Assembly: GCA_945869715.1 (NCBI GenBank)
Contig: CAMBPP010000081.1
Span: 1 to 6,414 of the forward strand
Reading direction: 5' to 3'
Length of the DNA: 6,414 nt
DNA from: Bifidobacterium breve
GTDB taxonomy: Bacteria > Actinomycetota > Acidimicrobiia > Acidimicrobiales > Ilumatobacteraceae
Shown here: in pieces, positions 6,087-6,414 of the stretch
Layout of the letters: each line of letters starts with the position of its first letter
Numbering within the stretch: the first letter of the stretch is position 1
Made by a program: the position numbers and the translations under genes
The notes under the pieces: generated by a model
Database searches by the model: none
The model's input: only the letters and a program-made list of their open reading frames with translations
What the model was told of the DNA's origin: nothing

Positions 6087-6414
6087 TTAGGTGCCGAGCC
6101 CACTCATTACATCGGTTCCGAGGATTTTTCCTGTGGGGTCAACAAAAACAGCAAGCTGGCCACCCATGTCTGACTGCAGAACCACGCGATATTGAACTCC
6201 ACCCGCGGGGTTGTCGCTAATGATGCTGAAGGCCCTCAAGATGGAATCGGGCAGCTCCTTTTGCACACGTGTGAAGACTTTTGAATTAAAGGCCATTCCT
6301 GAAGCGGAGAAACTCTCGCCCTCTGCTGGTGCGACCGAGGTCTCTTGCGCCAATTTTCCTTCTTCAAAAACAAAGTTAATGGCGTTTCCCTTGCCATCTG
6401 CGGCAAAAAGATTC
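6087..6414 (-). CDS. C-terminal part of an unrecognised protein, truncated by the window edge
   Basis: The frame is open from the window end to a TAA stop at 6089-6087 and gives 108 residues, beginning NLFAADGKGN and ending DVMSGLGT. A TTG codon at 6353-6351 could serve as a start, but the frame stays open for 20 more sensible residues upstream, so I treat this as the tail of a longer gene whose start lies outside the window. The visible part has no membrane segment, no cysteine and no catalytic signature that I recognise. It alternates polar and hydrophobic residues as a beta-rich domain would. The last 35 or so residues (around YRVVLQSDMGG followed by AVFVDPTGKILG) resemble the closing strands of a PepSY-like or similar small beta domain in exported proteins, but this is only a resemblance. 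The stop lies 63 bp before ftsK on the same strand. Its being coding is fairly sure; its function is unknown. Confidence 0.7.
   Translation of the reverse strand, partial: NLFAADGKGNAINFVFEEGKLAQETSVAPAEGESFSASGMAFNSKVFTRVQKELPDSILRAFSIISDNPAGGVQYRVVLQSDMGGQLAVFVDPTGKILGTDVMSGLGT

Noticed and set aside
1..6414. CRISPR array, insertion sequence, phage, defence or toxin-antitoxin content
   Set aside because: No direct-repeat series, transposase, integrase, inverted-repeat ends or defence motifs are visible, and nearly every base is accounted for by housekeeping genes.

Overview
The window reads as a stretch of an actinobacterial chromosome. It probably comes from a mid-GC lineage (base composition looks close to even by eye), such as a freshwater or marine member of the Acidimicrobiia. 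This is inferred from three things: the gene order ftsK-rimO-pgsA-cinA, the actinobacterial style of the FtsK C-terminal domain (KVGFARAGRLMDLLEE), and a CarD/CdnL-type regulator. I did not run any taxonomic search. Every supported gene lies on the minus strand, so the genes are read from the right end of the window to the left.

Layout in transcription order: (1) 6414-6087, the C-terminal 108 residues of an unrecognised protein that runs in from outside the window. (2) A 63-bp gap with a small GC hairpin and a TANNNT -10-like hexamer immediately before the next start. (3) 6023-3633, ftsK, a full-length DNA translocase. (4) 3609-2335, rimO, the radical-SAM methylthiotransferase for ribosomal protein S12. 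(5) 2323-1748, pgsA, a CDP-alcohol phosphatidyltransferase. (6) 1745-492, cinA, a two-domain CinA with a C-terminal PncC-type amidase. (7) 479-406, tRNA-Arg(UCU), only 12 bp past the cinA stop. (8) 332-1, carD, the N-terminal part of a CarD-family RNA polymerase regulator cut by the window edge.

The four central genes are separated by 23, 11 and 2 bp with no visible terminator, so they very likely form one operon. Their products do unrelated housekeeping jobs: chromosome segregation at division, ribosome modification, anionic phospholipid synthesis, and pyridine-nucleotide salvage. Their linkage is a conserved actinobacterial arrangement rather than a pathway. The tRNA may be processed from the end of the same transcript.

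There is no intergenic stretch over 300 bp, and no mobile element, CRISPR array, phage gene, toxin-antitoxin pair or disrupted gene. I see no new multi-gene system here. The points worth a second look are small: two Shine-Dalgarno-less starts with a TANNNT hexamer at the leaderless distance, a Walker B-adjacent substitution in FtsK, a one-residue-shorter CAP motif in PgsA, an A-C mismatch in the tRNA anticodon stem, and the unidentified partial gene.
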